From contig JAJZYO010000133.1 in assembly GCA_021798075.1 (NCBI GenBank), positions 1-6,131 of the forward strand: a stretch of 6,131 nt of DNA. The letters run 5' to 3'. The stretch comes from Actinomycetes bacterium (GTDB taxonomy: Bacteria > Actinomycetota > Acidimicrobiia > Acidimicrobiales > Palsa-688). Position numbers and translations under genes: made by a program. The notes under the pieces were generated by a model. It saw only the letters and a list, made by a program, of their open reading frames with translations, ran no database searches and was not told the origin of the DNA. Shown piece after piece: positions 1 to 5,016 of this stretch; position 1 is the stretch's first letter; each line of letters opens with the position of its first letter.

Positions 1-15
1 TGGATGTGGGGCTAG

Positions 16-28
16 CGATGTCACATCG
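16..28. repeat. 13-bp inverted repeat CGATGT-C-ACATCG
   Basis: Bases 16-21 and 23-28 are perfect reverse complements around one central base. As RNA this could fold only as a 5-bp stem with a 3-base loop. Five bases later comes a run of six T (34-39). It could be an operator-like dyad or a weak terminator for a gene ending left of the window. Neither role is established. Confidence 0.3.
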
Positions 29-79
29 GTGAGTTTTTTGTACGCCCGTGGCCACCCTGCTTTGGCTGGCAGTTTCACC

Positions 80-101
80 CTGGGCCTAGGTGGTCGCCCA
101 G
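80..101. repeat. Inverted repeat CTGGGC/GCCCAG upstream of the SIMPL gene
   Basis: CTGGGC (80-85) and GCCCAG (96-101) form a 6-bp stem around a 10-base loop. Shortly after, GCGGTGG occurs twice in direct orientation (103-109 and 115-121). Together with the repeat at 16-28, this is all I can see in the gene-free stretch 1-173. The position suggests either the end of an upstream transcript or control of the SIMPL gene, but arms this short are common by chance in GC-rich DNA. Confidence 0.2.
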
Positions 102-173
102 TGCGGTGGACTCGCGGTGGGCTCTGGCCGGGGCCGGCGGTTGATTATCGCCGCTCATGCGCACTAACTCGCC

Positions 174-959
174 ATGAGCACTTACTTGAAGGGCGCCGCC
201 TTGGCACTCGCAGCCGCACTGGGAGGAGCCGGCCTCGCCGTGTGGGCGAGCGGACCGCCGGCACCGGTCTCGGCGTCCCCAGCCATCACATCGACCAACG
301 CGACCTGTCGCGCCGGCGAGCCGACCGTTACGGTGGACGGCTACGGCACCGCCAAGGCGCCACCCGACGAAATGACGATCTCGCTCGGGTCGCACACGAG
401 CGCGTCCACTGCCTCGGCCGCCTTGGCCGCCAACGCCAGCAAAGCGCAGGCGATCGTGGGTGTCCTCGTAGCGGCGGGCGTGCCCAAGGCCCAGATCCAG
501 ACCTCCAACCTGTCGGTGGCGCCCAACTACAACCAAAAGGGTGAGATAACTGGCTACCAGGTGGACAACGACCTCACCGTGACCCTGCTCGGCTCGTCCG
601 AACTACCGAAGGCGGGACCAGTCATAGACGCCGCCGGGCGAGCGGCCGGCAACTCTTTGCGGGTCAACGGGATCTCGTTCTCGCTCAGCAATGGCTCGGC
701 AGTCATGGCAGCAGCCCGCCGGCAAGCCGTGCGCCAGGCGAGGGCACAGGCGGCCGCCATGGCAAGCGCTGCCGGTGAGACCCTCGGCCCCTTGTGCTCG
801 CTCCAGGACAAGAGCCAGTCGAGCACCCCGCCGCCCCAGCCCTTGACGGCGCTGCCCGCCGGCGCCCCGAGCAGCACTACGCCGGTCGAACCAGGTTCCG
901 AGCAAGTGAGCGCCGACGTCGAGGCCGTCTTCGCGCTCCAACCGGTGCCGGCAAGCTGA
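174..959 (+). CDS. Secreted SIMPL/DUF541 domain protein
   Basis: The protein has 261 residues. Residues 1-35 look like a signal peptide: a short polar start with Lys6, a hydrophobic Ala/Leu-rich core at about 8-26, then small residues 'VSASPA' suited to cleavage. The mature part matches the SIMPL (DUF541) pattern: 'VTVDGYGTAKAPPDE' near 52-66, an Ala-rich helix at about 78-103, 'GVPKAQIQTSNLSV' (102-115), 'TGYQVDNDLTVTL' (126-138), 'NGISFSLSN' (165-173), then 'RRQAVRQARAQAAAMASAAGE' near 182-202 followed by 'LG'. A Pro/Ser/Thr-rich insert (about 214-242) precedes the last strand. Family members are periplasmic or extracytoplasmic proteins, some linked to oxidative or envelope stress; the biochemical role is not settled. 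Only two cysteines are present (45 and 208). The ATG at 174 lacks a Shine-Dalgarno sequence but is the only start that keeps the signal peptide. The gene converges on the minus-strand pair to its right. Confidence 0.88.
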   Translation: MSTYLKGAALALAAALGGAGLAVWASGPPAPVSASPAITSTNATCRAGEPTVTVDGYGTAKAPPDEMTISLGSHTSASTASAALAANASKAQAIVGVLVAAGVPKAQIQTSNLSVAPNYNQKGEITGYQVDNDLTVTLLGSSELPKAGPVIDAAGRAAGNSLRVNGISFSLSNGSAVMAAARRQAVRQARAQAAAMASAAGETLGPLCSLQDKSQSSTPPPQPLTALPAGAPSSTTPVEPGSEQVSADVEAVFALQPVPAS

Positions 960-966
960 GCGAGGT

Positions 967-995
967 GCGCCGGCGGCTTTCTCGTTCGCCGGCGC
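967..995. terminator. Strong GC hairpin between convergent genes
   Basis: GCGCCGGCG (967-975) and its exact complement CGCCGGCGC (987-995) form a 9-bp stem, with one possible extra G-U pair, around an 11-base loop. It lies 7 bases after the SIMPL stop codon and 38 bases beyond the stop of the convergent minus-strand gene, so it could serve both strands. No T-run follows on either strand, which is common for actinobacterial terminators. The hairpin is seen directly; its function is inferred from position. Confidence 0.55.
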
Positions 996-1033
996 GAGCC
1001 CGTAGTGGCGCCGGTTGGAGCGGTGCTCGGGCC

Positions 1034-1198
1034 TTAGGTGACCCGGCGACGGCCGCGCCTGACGAAGAGGACCGCCACCAGGGCGAGGAACAGGTAAAAG
1101 CCGACGGAAGAAAGAAGTGACCGCACTGTGCCGAACAGCCACAGGCCGGCCAGGACGAGCACTACAGCCATCAAAACGGGCCGGACAAGCCGGAGCAT
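1034..1198 (-). CDS. 54-residue two-helix membrane protein
   Basis: A small protein starting MLRLVRPVL. It has two hydrophobic stretches, about residues 8-24 and 32-46, joined by a short 'TVRSLLSS' loop. Arg3, Arg6 and the C-terminal 'RRGRRR' place both ends on the cytoplasmic side by the positive-inside rule, giving a membrane hairpin. The start is well supported: GGAGG lies 5 bases before the ATG on the minus strand. A longer reading frame runs through it from upstream, but that part overlaps the PspC gene in another frame and has no protein-like character. It follows the PspC gene on the same strand with 53 bases between them, so the two are probably co-transcribed. I do not recognise a family; a small partner of the PspC protein or a general membrane peptide are both possible. 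Confidence 0.65.
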   Translation of the reverse strand: MLRLVRPVLMAVVLVLAGLWLFGTVRSLLSSVGFYLFLALVAVLFVRRGRRRVT

Positions 1199-1203
1199 CG
1201 TAA

Positions 1204-1208
1204 CCTCC
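1204..1208 (-). promoter_or_regulatory. Ribosome binding site of the 54-residue membrane protein
   Basis: Read on the minus strand this is GGAGG, followed by 5 bases (TTACG) and the ATG ending at 1198. It is one of the best Shine-Dalgarno matches in the window, and it fixes the start of a small gene that would otherwise be easy to overlook. Confidence 0.7.
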
Positions 1209-1241
1209 AAGTGATTTCGGTGAGCGGACGGGAGAGGTGCG

Positions 1242-1264
1242 CCAGTGGGGCTCAAACCCACTGG
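1242..1264 (-). terminator. 8-bp hairpin with the PspC stop codon in its loop
   Basis: CCAGTGGG (1242-1249) and CCCACTGG (1257-1264) are perfect complements with a 7-base loop. The loop contains the PspC stop codon (TGA read on the minus strand, 1254-1252), and the last PspC codons lie in the stem. No T-run follows on the minus strand. Because the next gene begins 43 bases further on and has a strong ribosome binding site, this may be an intra-operon processing, attenuation or RNA-stability element and not a full terminator. Confidence 0.4.
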
Positions 1265-1503
1265 TGGAAGGCATCCTCGGCGATCGAGCTGGAGGAGCCT
1301 TCCGCAGGGACGAGGAGCCAAGCAGCCACGTAAAGCGGCACAGCAATGCCCCCGGCCAGGGCCAGGATGACGAACGCCAAGCGGACGGCCACCACGTCGA
1401 CGTCGAGGTACTCGGCGAGACCGGCAGCGACGCCAGCGATCATCCCCTGGTCGGGGCGCCGGCGGAGTTGGCGGCGAGTTAGAGGGGCGGAGTCGGTGTT
1501 CAT
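1252..1503 (-). CDS. PspC-domain membrane protein
   Basis: The protein has 83 residues and one PspC domain at about 15-67. The diagnostic run includes 'RRPDQGMIAGVAAGLAEYL' (15-33), then 'VVAVRLAFVILAL' with the conserved Arg41, a Gly-Gly turn (51-52), and 'LYVAAWLLVP' (57-66). One long or two short membrane segments cover about 37-66. A Ser/acidic tail ends in 'FHQWV'. PspC proteins sit in the cytoplasmic membrane; in proteobacteria PspC works in the phage-shock response to membrane damage, and many actinobacterial proteins carry the domain with less defined roles. I chose ATG 1503 over a GTG at 1521 because the GTG has no Shine-Dalgarno sequence; the ATG has GGAAG 8 bases upstream, plus a GGAGG that is too close. 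It is the first gene of a minus-strand pair and diverges from the 304-residue protein gene. Confidence 0.85.
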   Translation of the reverse strand: MNTDSAPLTRRQLRRRPDQGMIAGVAAGLAEYLDVDVVAVRLAFVILALAGGIAVPLYVAAWLLVPAEGSSSSIAEDAFHQWV

Positions 1504-1530
1504 GCCTCCAGCTTCCGGCACGGGCGGCCG

Positions 1531-1564
1531 CCCCGGTATCGGGGATCACCCGGGTAGGTCCCCG
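1531..1564. promoter_or_regulatory. Overlapping inverted repeats in the divergent intergenic region
   Basis: In the 174-base gap between the divergent PspC and 304-residue protein genes, CCCCG (1531-1535) pairs with CGGGG (1540-1544). The overlapping CGGGGA (1540-1545) pairs equally well with TCCCCG (1559-1564). A perfect palindrome ACCCGGGT (1548-1555) sits inside the second repeat. The shared middle arm means the two stems exclude each other. The cluster lies 28-61 bases upstream of the PspC start, suited to an operator or a leader attenuator, but GC-rich chance pairing cannot be excluded. I see nothing else definite between 1565 and 1661. Confidence 0.35.
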
Positions 1565-1661
1565 AGGTAACCAGCCTGGCCCCGGCGACCCGGCGCGGCA
1601 GCCGGGCCAGCGAGGCGGCTCGGCAGAGGGCCCATCGCACCCGGGAAGGCGCAAGCGAGCG

Positions 1662-1677
1662 TAATCTGGCTAACACG
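1662..1677 (+). promoter_or_regulatory. Possible -10 box at a start lacking a Shine-Dalgarno sequence
   Basis: TAATCT (1662-1667) fits the TANNNT form of actinobacterial -10 elements and ends 10 bases before the ATG at 1678. Transcription would begin only a few bases before the start codon, so the message would be leaderless or nearly so. No convincing -35 is visible. CTAACACG (1670-1677) directly abuts the ATG and closely matches CTAACTCG (164-171) before the SIMPL start. Confidence 0.3.
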
Positions 1678-2592
1678 ATGTCGTCCGAAGACCTCGCCGT
1701 CACCGCAGCGTACTTGGAGCACCTTACGGACCGCGACCTGGCCCTTTTGACCGGCGAAACCTTGGAGGGCTTGCGGGCCAGAGAACTGCGCGGCTCCCTA
1801 CGTTCCCGGCGAGGAGGCATCGAGGACCTGCTGGTGAGCCCGCCGGTGCTCGAGGCCGTCTTCGGCGGCGACCGGAGCGACCCGCTGCTGGTCGGCGTGT
1901 CGCCGTTCTTGGTGTTCGGCGTCGCCGTCCACCAAGCTGTCCGGGAGCTCAAGTCCACGACCTACGTGCCCGATTGGGCGCGGACCGGGCGGGCGACCCC
2001 CGTCTTCGACGTGGCACGGCTCAGAGAGTTCGCGTCCTCTCCCTGGGCCCGGTTTTTCTTGGCCGAGCTCTTGGCTTCTTACACCCGCGTAGCGAGCGGC
2101 TCGGTCGTGGTAGCCACCCCCCGAGGCTTGCGGCGGCATCGGTTCTCGGAACTCGACCCAGTGCGTATGGCTAGCCTGCTCGACCTGGTAACCGAGGCCG
2201 AGCGGCCCGGCATCTTACGCCGCCTTGGCGACCTCGCCCTTTTTCTCACTGGCGTCTTCCCTGACTACCTGGCGCGCCGGGGGTTCGGGCCACTCGAGGA
2301 GGGCCGCCTGCTCCGCGCCGGCGCCCCGCCCGTCCGTGCCCAGTCCAGTCCTCGACGCGAGTCGCCGCCGGCCGGCGCCCCGTCCGATGGCGCCCTGGCC
2401 CTGCTCGACCAACTGGGCCGGCGCTGGTACCGGGCCGCCTGGGACCTTCTCCCCGCGCCAGCCCCCGCCAACGTCGCTGTGCTTCGCGAAATGCCTGACC
2501 ACTTCGGAGATGCGAGGCGGATCCTCGGGCTTGTGACTGAACGGTTCCTCTTCCAGTCCCGCTCCCGCTGGTTCGGCATGGGCATGACATAA
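1678..2592 (+). CDS. Conserved-looking helical protein of unknown function
   Basis: The protein has 304 residues and I do not recognise a named domain. It appears soluble, mostly alpha-helical and rich in Leu, Arg and Ala. Two ordered blocks are visible. The larger (about 1-205) includes 'DLLVSPPVLEAVF' (50-62), 'SPFLVFGVAVHQAV' (75-88), 'ELLASYTRVASG' (130-141), and 'FSELDPVRMASLLD' leading to 'RLGDLALFLTGVFPDYLARR' (156-201). A Pro/Arg/Ala-rich linker (about 206-236) follows, then a shorter block (about 237-302) with 'LGRRWYRAAWDLLP' (246-259) and 'RILGLVTERFLFQSRSRWF' (281-299). Many Trp, Tyr and Arg positions fall in amphipathic helices, which suggests a real conserved fold. There is no signal peptide or membrane segment, and no Cys or metal motif hinting at catalysis. 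The start lacks a Shine-Dalgarno sequence. It diverges from PspC and is followed, 105 bases on, by the aquaporin on the same strand; a functional link is not shown. Confidence 0.8.
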   Translation: MSSEDLAVTAAYLEHLTDRDLALLTGETLEGLRARELRGSLRSRRGGIEDLLVSPPVLEAVFGGDRSDPLLVGVSPFLVFGVAVHQAVRELKSTTYVPDWARTGRATPVFDVARLREFASSPWARFFLAELLASYTRVASGSVVVATPRGLRRHRFSELDPVRMASLLDLVTEAERPGILRRLGDLALFLTGVFPDYLARRGFGPLEEGRLLRAGAPPVRAQSSPRRESPPAGAPSDGALALLDQLGRRWYRAAWDLLPAPAPANVAVLREMPDHFGDARRILGLVTERFLFQSRSRWFGMGMT

Positions 2593-2610
2593 GCCCCAAA
2601 CTCGGGCAGG

Positions 2611-2632
2611 CGCTTTGCCCCGCTGCAAGGCG
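2611..2632 (+). terminator. Hairpin between the 304-residue protein gene and the aquaporin gene
   Basis: CGCTTTGC (2611-2618) pairs with GCAAGGCG (2625-2632) over 8 bp, including one T-G wobble, around a 6-base loop, 18 bases after the stop codon. An overlapping alternative pairs GGGCA (2604-2608) with TGCCC (2616-2620). AAAA and not a T-run follows on the plus strand, so intrinsic termination is uncertain. Confidence 0.3.
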
Positions 2633-2661
2633 AAAATCATGATCCCGGCCAGCCTCGGTGC

Positions 2662-2667
2662 TACCAT
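2662..2667 (+). promoter_or_regulatory. Possible -10 element for the aquaporin gene
   Basis: TACCAT fits TANNNT and lies 30 bases before the ATG at 2698, leaving room for a short leader that contains the ribosome binding site. No good -35 is visible at the usual distance. Such hexamers are frequent, so this is weak. Confidence 0.22.
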
Positions 2668-2684
2668 CCTCACGACGGCAAAAA

Positions 2685-2691
2685 GAAGGGG
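2685..2691 (+). promoter_or_regulatory. Ribosome binding site of the aquaporin gene
   Basis: GAAGGGG lies 6 bases before the ATG at 2698, inside a purine-rich stretch. It selects this start over an upstream frame in a different register. The protein then begins directly with its first membrane helix, as AqpZ proteins do. Confidence 0.65.
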
Positions 2692-2697
2692 ATAGGG

Positions 2698-3462
2698 ATG
2701 GGACCGAGATCTTTTTTCGCCGAACTGGTAGGCACGGCTTTTTTGGTGTTCGTCGGCGTCGGTGTAGCCACATTGAGCTTCGGCTTCAAGGTTGCAGGTG
2801 CGAGCCCGGCCGCCGGAGTCGTGGCTACGGCCTTGGCCTTCGGGCTCGTGCTCGTCGTTTTGGTCTATGCGATCGGGCCCATCTCCGGGTGCCACATCAA
2901 CCCCGCGGTAACCATCGGTTTCCTCGCTTCGGGCCGGATCTCCTTGGCGGACGCCCTGGGGTACTGGACTGCCCAGATAGTTGGGGGCATTGCCGGGGCC
3001 GCCGCTTTGTACGGGGTGGCGAGCAGTGCGACTGGTTACTCGACCAAGAAGATCGGCCTGGGCACGGACGGGTACGGCAAGTACTCAATGGTCGGGCTGA
3101 ACGGGGGCGGGGCGTTCGCGGTCGAGGTAATTTTGACTTTCCTCTTCGTGCTCGTGATCTTGGCCGTCACGCGCGACGCCTCCAATGGGGCGGTGGCCGG
3201 TCTTGTGATCGGGCTGTGCCTCGGGCTTGTCCACCTGGTCGGAATACCCCTCGACGGGACATCGGTCAACCCTGCCAGGGCTCTCGCCCCGGCTCTATTC
3301 GTCGGGGGCCAGGCTCTCAGCCAAGTGTGGGTGTTCATCGTGGCCCCCTTGGTCGGCGGCATCTTGTCGGCTGCGGGTTACCGTTTCCTGTACGGCAGGA
3401 CCGAAGCGGCCGCCCCGGTAAAAGCCGCAGGGCCAACCGTGGAGCCGGCGCCTGGGGTTTGA
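2698..3462 (+). CDS. aqpZ: AqpZ-type aquaporin (MIP family water channel)
   Basis: The 254-residue channel has six membrane helices and two half-helices. The N-terminal 'FFAELVGTAFLVF' (6-18) is the family helix 1 signature. The first NPA box is 'HINPAVT' (66-72) and the second 'SVNPAR' (189-194). Selectivity-filter residues are Phe48, His179, Thr188 and Arg194; from recalled E. coli AqpZ numbering (F43, H174, T183, R189), three are offset by exactly five and have the same mutual spacing. His plus Arg with Phe is the narrow water-selective filter; glycerol channels replace the His with Gly. It should therefore move water through the cytoplasmic membrane for osmotic adjustment. Cys65 sits three residues before the first NPA. 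The C-terminal tail (about 235-254) is Ala/Pro-rich and probably disordered. The gene converges on the methyltransferase, with 18 bases between stops. Confidence 0.95.
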   Translation: MGPRSFFAELVGTAFLVFVGVGVATLSFGFKVAGASPAAGVVATALAFGLVLVVLVYAIGPISGCHINPAVTIGFLASGRISLADALGYWTAQIVGGIAGAAALYGVASSATGYSTKKIGLGTDGYGKYSMVGLNGGGAFAVEVILTFLFVLVILAVTRDASNGAVAGLVIGLCLGLVHLVGIPLDGTSVNPARALAPALFVGGQALSQVWVFIVAPLVGGILSAAGYRFLYGRTEAAAPVKAAGPTVEPAPGV

Positions 3463-3472
3463 GGCGCCGGCT
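3443..3472. terminator. Bidirectional-type hairpin spanning the aquaporin stop codon
   Basis: AGCCGGCGCC (3443-3452) and GGCGCCGGCT (3463-3472) are a perfect 10-bp inverted repeat with a 10-base loop. The aquaporin stop TGA (3460-3462) is in the loop, and codons for its final residues form the left arm. The convergent methyltransferase gene ends at 3481, only 9 bases to the right, so one element can serve both transcripts. No T-run follows in either direction. This is the longest perfect stem I found in the window. Confidence 0.6.
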
Positions 3473-3480
3473 GCAGAGGC

Positions 3481-5007
3481 TCAGAGCCCCGCTAGTTCCC
3501 TCTCCGTCCAAAACCCGGGCAGCGGTCTCGAAACGTGCCCTCCCTCGGCGTACGATCGGAGACGCTCCCCCTGGGCGTCGGAGAGCATCTCGACCGCGTC
3601 GAAGACGACACCAGGGCCGAGGGCGCGCAGGGCCAAGTCGGCTTCGCTCCCGGGACGGGGGAGATGGGAGGTCAGCAAGACGACAGGCACCCTGCCGTTT
3701 TTGACGAGCACGCTCGCCCGGACCAATGACCTCCACATGACGTCTGCGCGAAGGAGGCCACCCCTCGTGGTGGTGAAGGCCCCTGTCACGTCGAAGTACC
3801 ATGGGACGTCCTGGCCGTCGAGTGCAATCAAGCCCACTGTCACGCCGAGCCCTCGAGGACGCGAGTTCTTCTGCGTTACCCGGAAACCTGCCCTGGACAG
3901 CACGCCTTCTGCTATCGCCTGGGCGGCCTTTCCCTCTCGGGCCGCCCTGGCCTGGAAATCCTCGGGCACGCCGGGCGATATCTGACCCATAGCCGCTCGC
4001 GCCGGCCGACGACGCCCTGCCTTGGGAGGCGATGCCCTCGGGGCACGGACCTGGCCCGACAACTCTTCTTTCACCCGCTGCTGAGCGGTGCTCACGTAGC
4101 CGGGGTCGGTGTCAAAGCCCAGGTACCGCCGGCCAGAGCGGATGGCTGCCACCAGGGTCGTCCCTGAGCCCATGAACGGGTCCAAGACGAGGTCTTCACG
4201 GTACGTATAAAGACCAATGACACGCTGGGGGAGTTGTAGGGGAAAGGGTGCCGGGTGGTTGACCCTGCGAGCGCTCTCGGGCGCAATGTCCCACACGTCG
4301 AGGGTCGCCTCCATGAACTCGTCCACCGTGATCGCCGTCTCGTGAGGCAGTGACGACGCCCGCCTTTCCTCGACCGTCTTGGCTCGGTCGAACCTGCCCT
4401 TGCTCGCTATGACGACCCGCTCGGTGACATCTCGCAACACTGGGTTGGCGGCGCTGCGGAACGAGCCCCACGCGCACGACCCGCTTGCCCCCTCCGCCTT
4501 TCTCCAGATCACTTCGCCCCGGAGCAGCAGGTGCAGGTCGTCCTGCAAGATGCGCACAACGTCAGAGGACAGGCTCCGGTAAGGTTTCCTACCGAGGTTG
4601 GCGACGTTTACCGCTACGCGCCCGCCAGGCTCGAGCACCCGCTTGCATTCAGCGAAGACGTCGCGCAGCAGTTCGAGGTACTCGAGGTAGCTACCGGGTA
4701 CGTGGCCCTGACCGAGAGCCTGCTCGTACTCCTTCCCGGAGAAATAAGGAGGCGAGGTAACGACGAGGGCGACCGAATTATCGGGGAGCAACCCGCCACC
4801 AGGGAGCCGCAACGAGCGTGAGTCCCCGAGCACGCAGGCGTCCGGGCCCTCTGGCAGGTCCTCTGGGGTGGCGACACGGTCGTCGCCGCTCAACTGCGGC
4901 GACTCAAAACGGCTGTAGAAGCCGCTGGCATCGTGCGCCTCCCGCTTTCCCGTACCGAAAGCCGACGTTGCCGTGCGCCCGGCGCGCGCTCTCACCCCGG
5001 TGACCAT
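3481..5007 (-). CDS. Beta-class DNA N4/N6 methyltransferase with extra C-terminal domain
   Basis: The protein has 508 residues from ATG 5007. 'TSPPY' (84-88, motif IV, catalytic) comes before 'DPFMGSGTT' (276-284, motif I, AdoMet binding), the beta-class order. Between them are 'FAECKRVLEPGGRVAVNV', 'CAWGSFRSAANPVLRDVTERVV' (key residues W180, N188, R192) and 'NHPAPFPLQLPQRVI' before motif I. 'GFDTDP' (297-302) follows. It should methylate an exocyclic amino group of cytosine (N4) or adenine (N6); SPPY often goes with N4-cytosine but does not prove it. A basic linker (about 317-340) leads to a separate domain at about 348-508 with 'AEGVLSRAGFRV' (366-377) and 'WYFDVTGAFTTTRGG' (403-417), vaguely like a PD-(D/E)XK nuclease. 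Start 5007 has GGAG 5 bases upstream. An alternative ATG at 5196 also has AAGGGG 6 bases upstream, but adds 63 residues of Arg/Pro/Ser-rich sequence. No separate cognate nuclease is in the window. Confidence 0.88.
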   Translation of the reverse strand: MVTGVRARAGRTATSAFGTGKREAHDASGFYSRFESPQLSGDDRVATPEDLPEGPDACVLGDSRSLRLPGGGLLPDNSVALVVTSPPYFSGKEYEQALGQGHVPGSYLEYLELLRDVFAECKRVLEPGGRVAVNVANLGRKPYRSLSSDVVRILQDDLHLLLRGEVIWRKAEGASGSCAWGSFRSAANPVLRDVTERVVIASKGRFDRAKTVEERRASSLPHETAITVDEFMEATLDVWDIAPESARRVNHPAPFPLQLPQRVIGLYTYREDLVLDPFMGSGTTLVAAIRSGRRYLGFDTDPGYVSTAQQRVKEELSGQVRAPRASPPKAGRRRPARAAMGQISPGVPEDFQARAAREGKAAQAIAEGVLSRAGFRVTQKNSRPRGLGVTVGLIALDGQDVPWYFDVTGAFTTTRGGLLRADVMWRSLVRASVLVKNGRVPVVLLTSHLPRPGSEADLALRALGPGVVFDAVEMLSDAQGERLRSYAEGGHVSRPLPGFWTERELAGL

Positions 5008-5012
5008 AGCGG

Positions 5013-5016
5013 CTCC
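5013..5016 (-). promoter_or_regulatory. Ribosome binding site supporting methyltransferase start 5007
   Basis: Read on the minus strand this is GGAG, 5 bases before the ATG ending at 5007. A rival site, AAGGGG, lies 6 bases before the upstream in-frame ATG at 5196. The Shine-Dalgarno evidence alone does not decide the start; I prefer 5007 because the extra N-terminal residues look unlike a folded domain. Confidence 0.45.

Noticed and set aside
29..544. Long plus-strand open frame overlapping the SIMPL gene
   Set aside because: It is Arg/Gly-rich with no domain character and sits in another frame of a well-supported secreted protein. It is a GC-driven shadow.
1235..1264. tRNA 3'-end-like sequence on the minus strand (stem GTGGG, 7-base loop TTTGAGC, stem CCCAC, then TGGCGCACC)
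   Set aside because: The T-arm resemblance lacks the usual C in the loop. No anticodon arm, D-arm or matching acceptor strand lies upstream, and the stretch overlaps the end of the PspC gene. It is better explained as a simple hairpin.
603..1346. Long minus-strand open frame across the SIMPL gene and the following gap
   Set aside because: The translation is low-complexity, Arg/Pro-rich, and overlaps three better-supported genes.
1199..1654. Extended N-terminus for the 54-residue membrane protein
   Set aside because: The extension reads through the PspC gene in a different frame and is Pro/Arg/Gly-rich. The internal ATG at 1198 has an excellent ribosome binding site.
2658..3704. 348-codon plus-strand frame over the aquaporin gene
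   Set aside because: It is out of frame with the aquaporin, which has all family motifs. The alternative product is Arg/Gly-rich without motifs.
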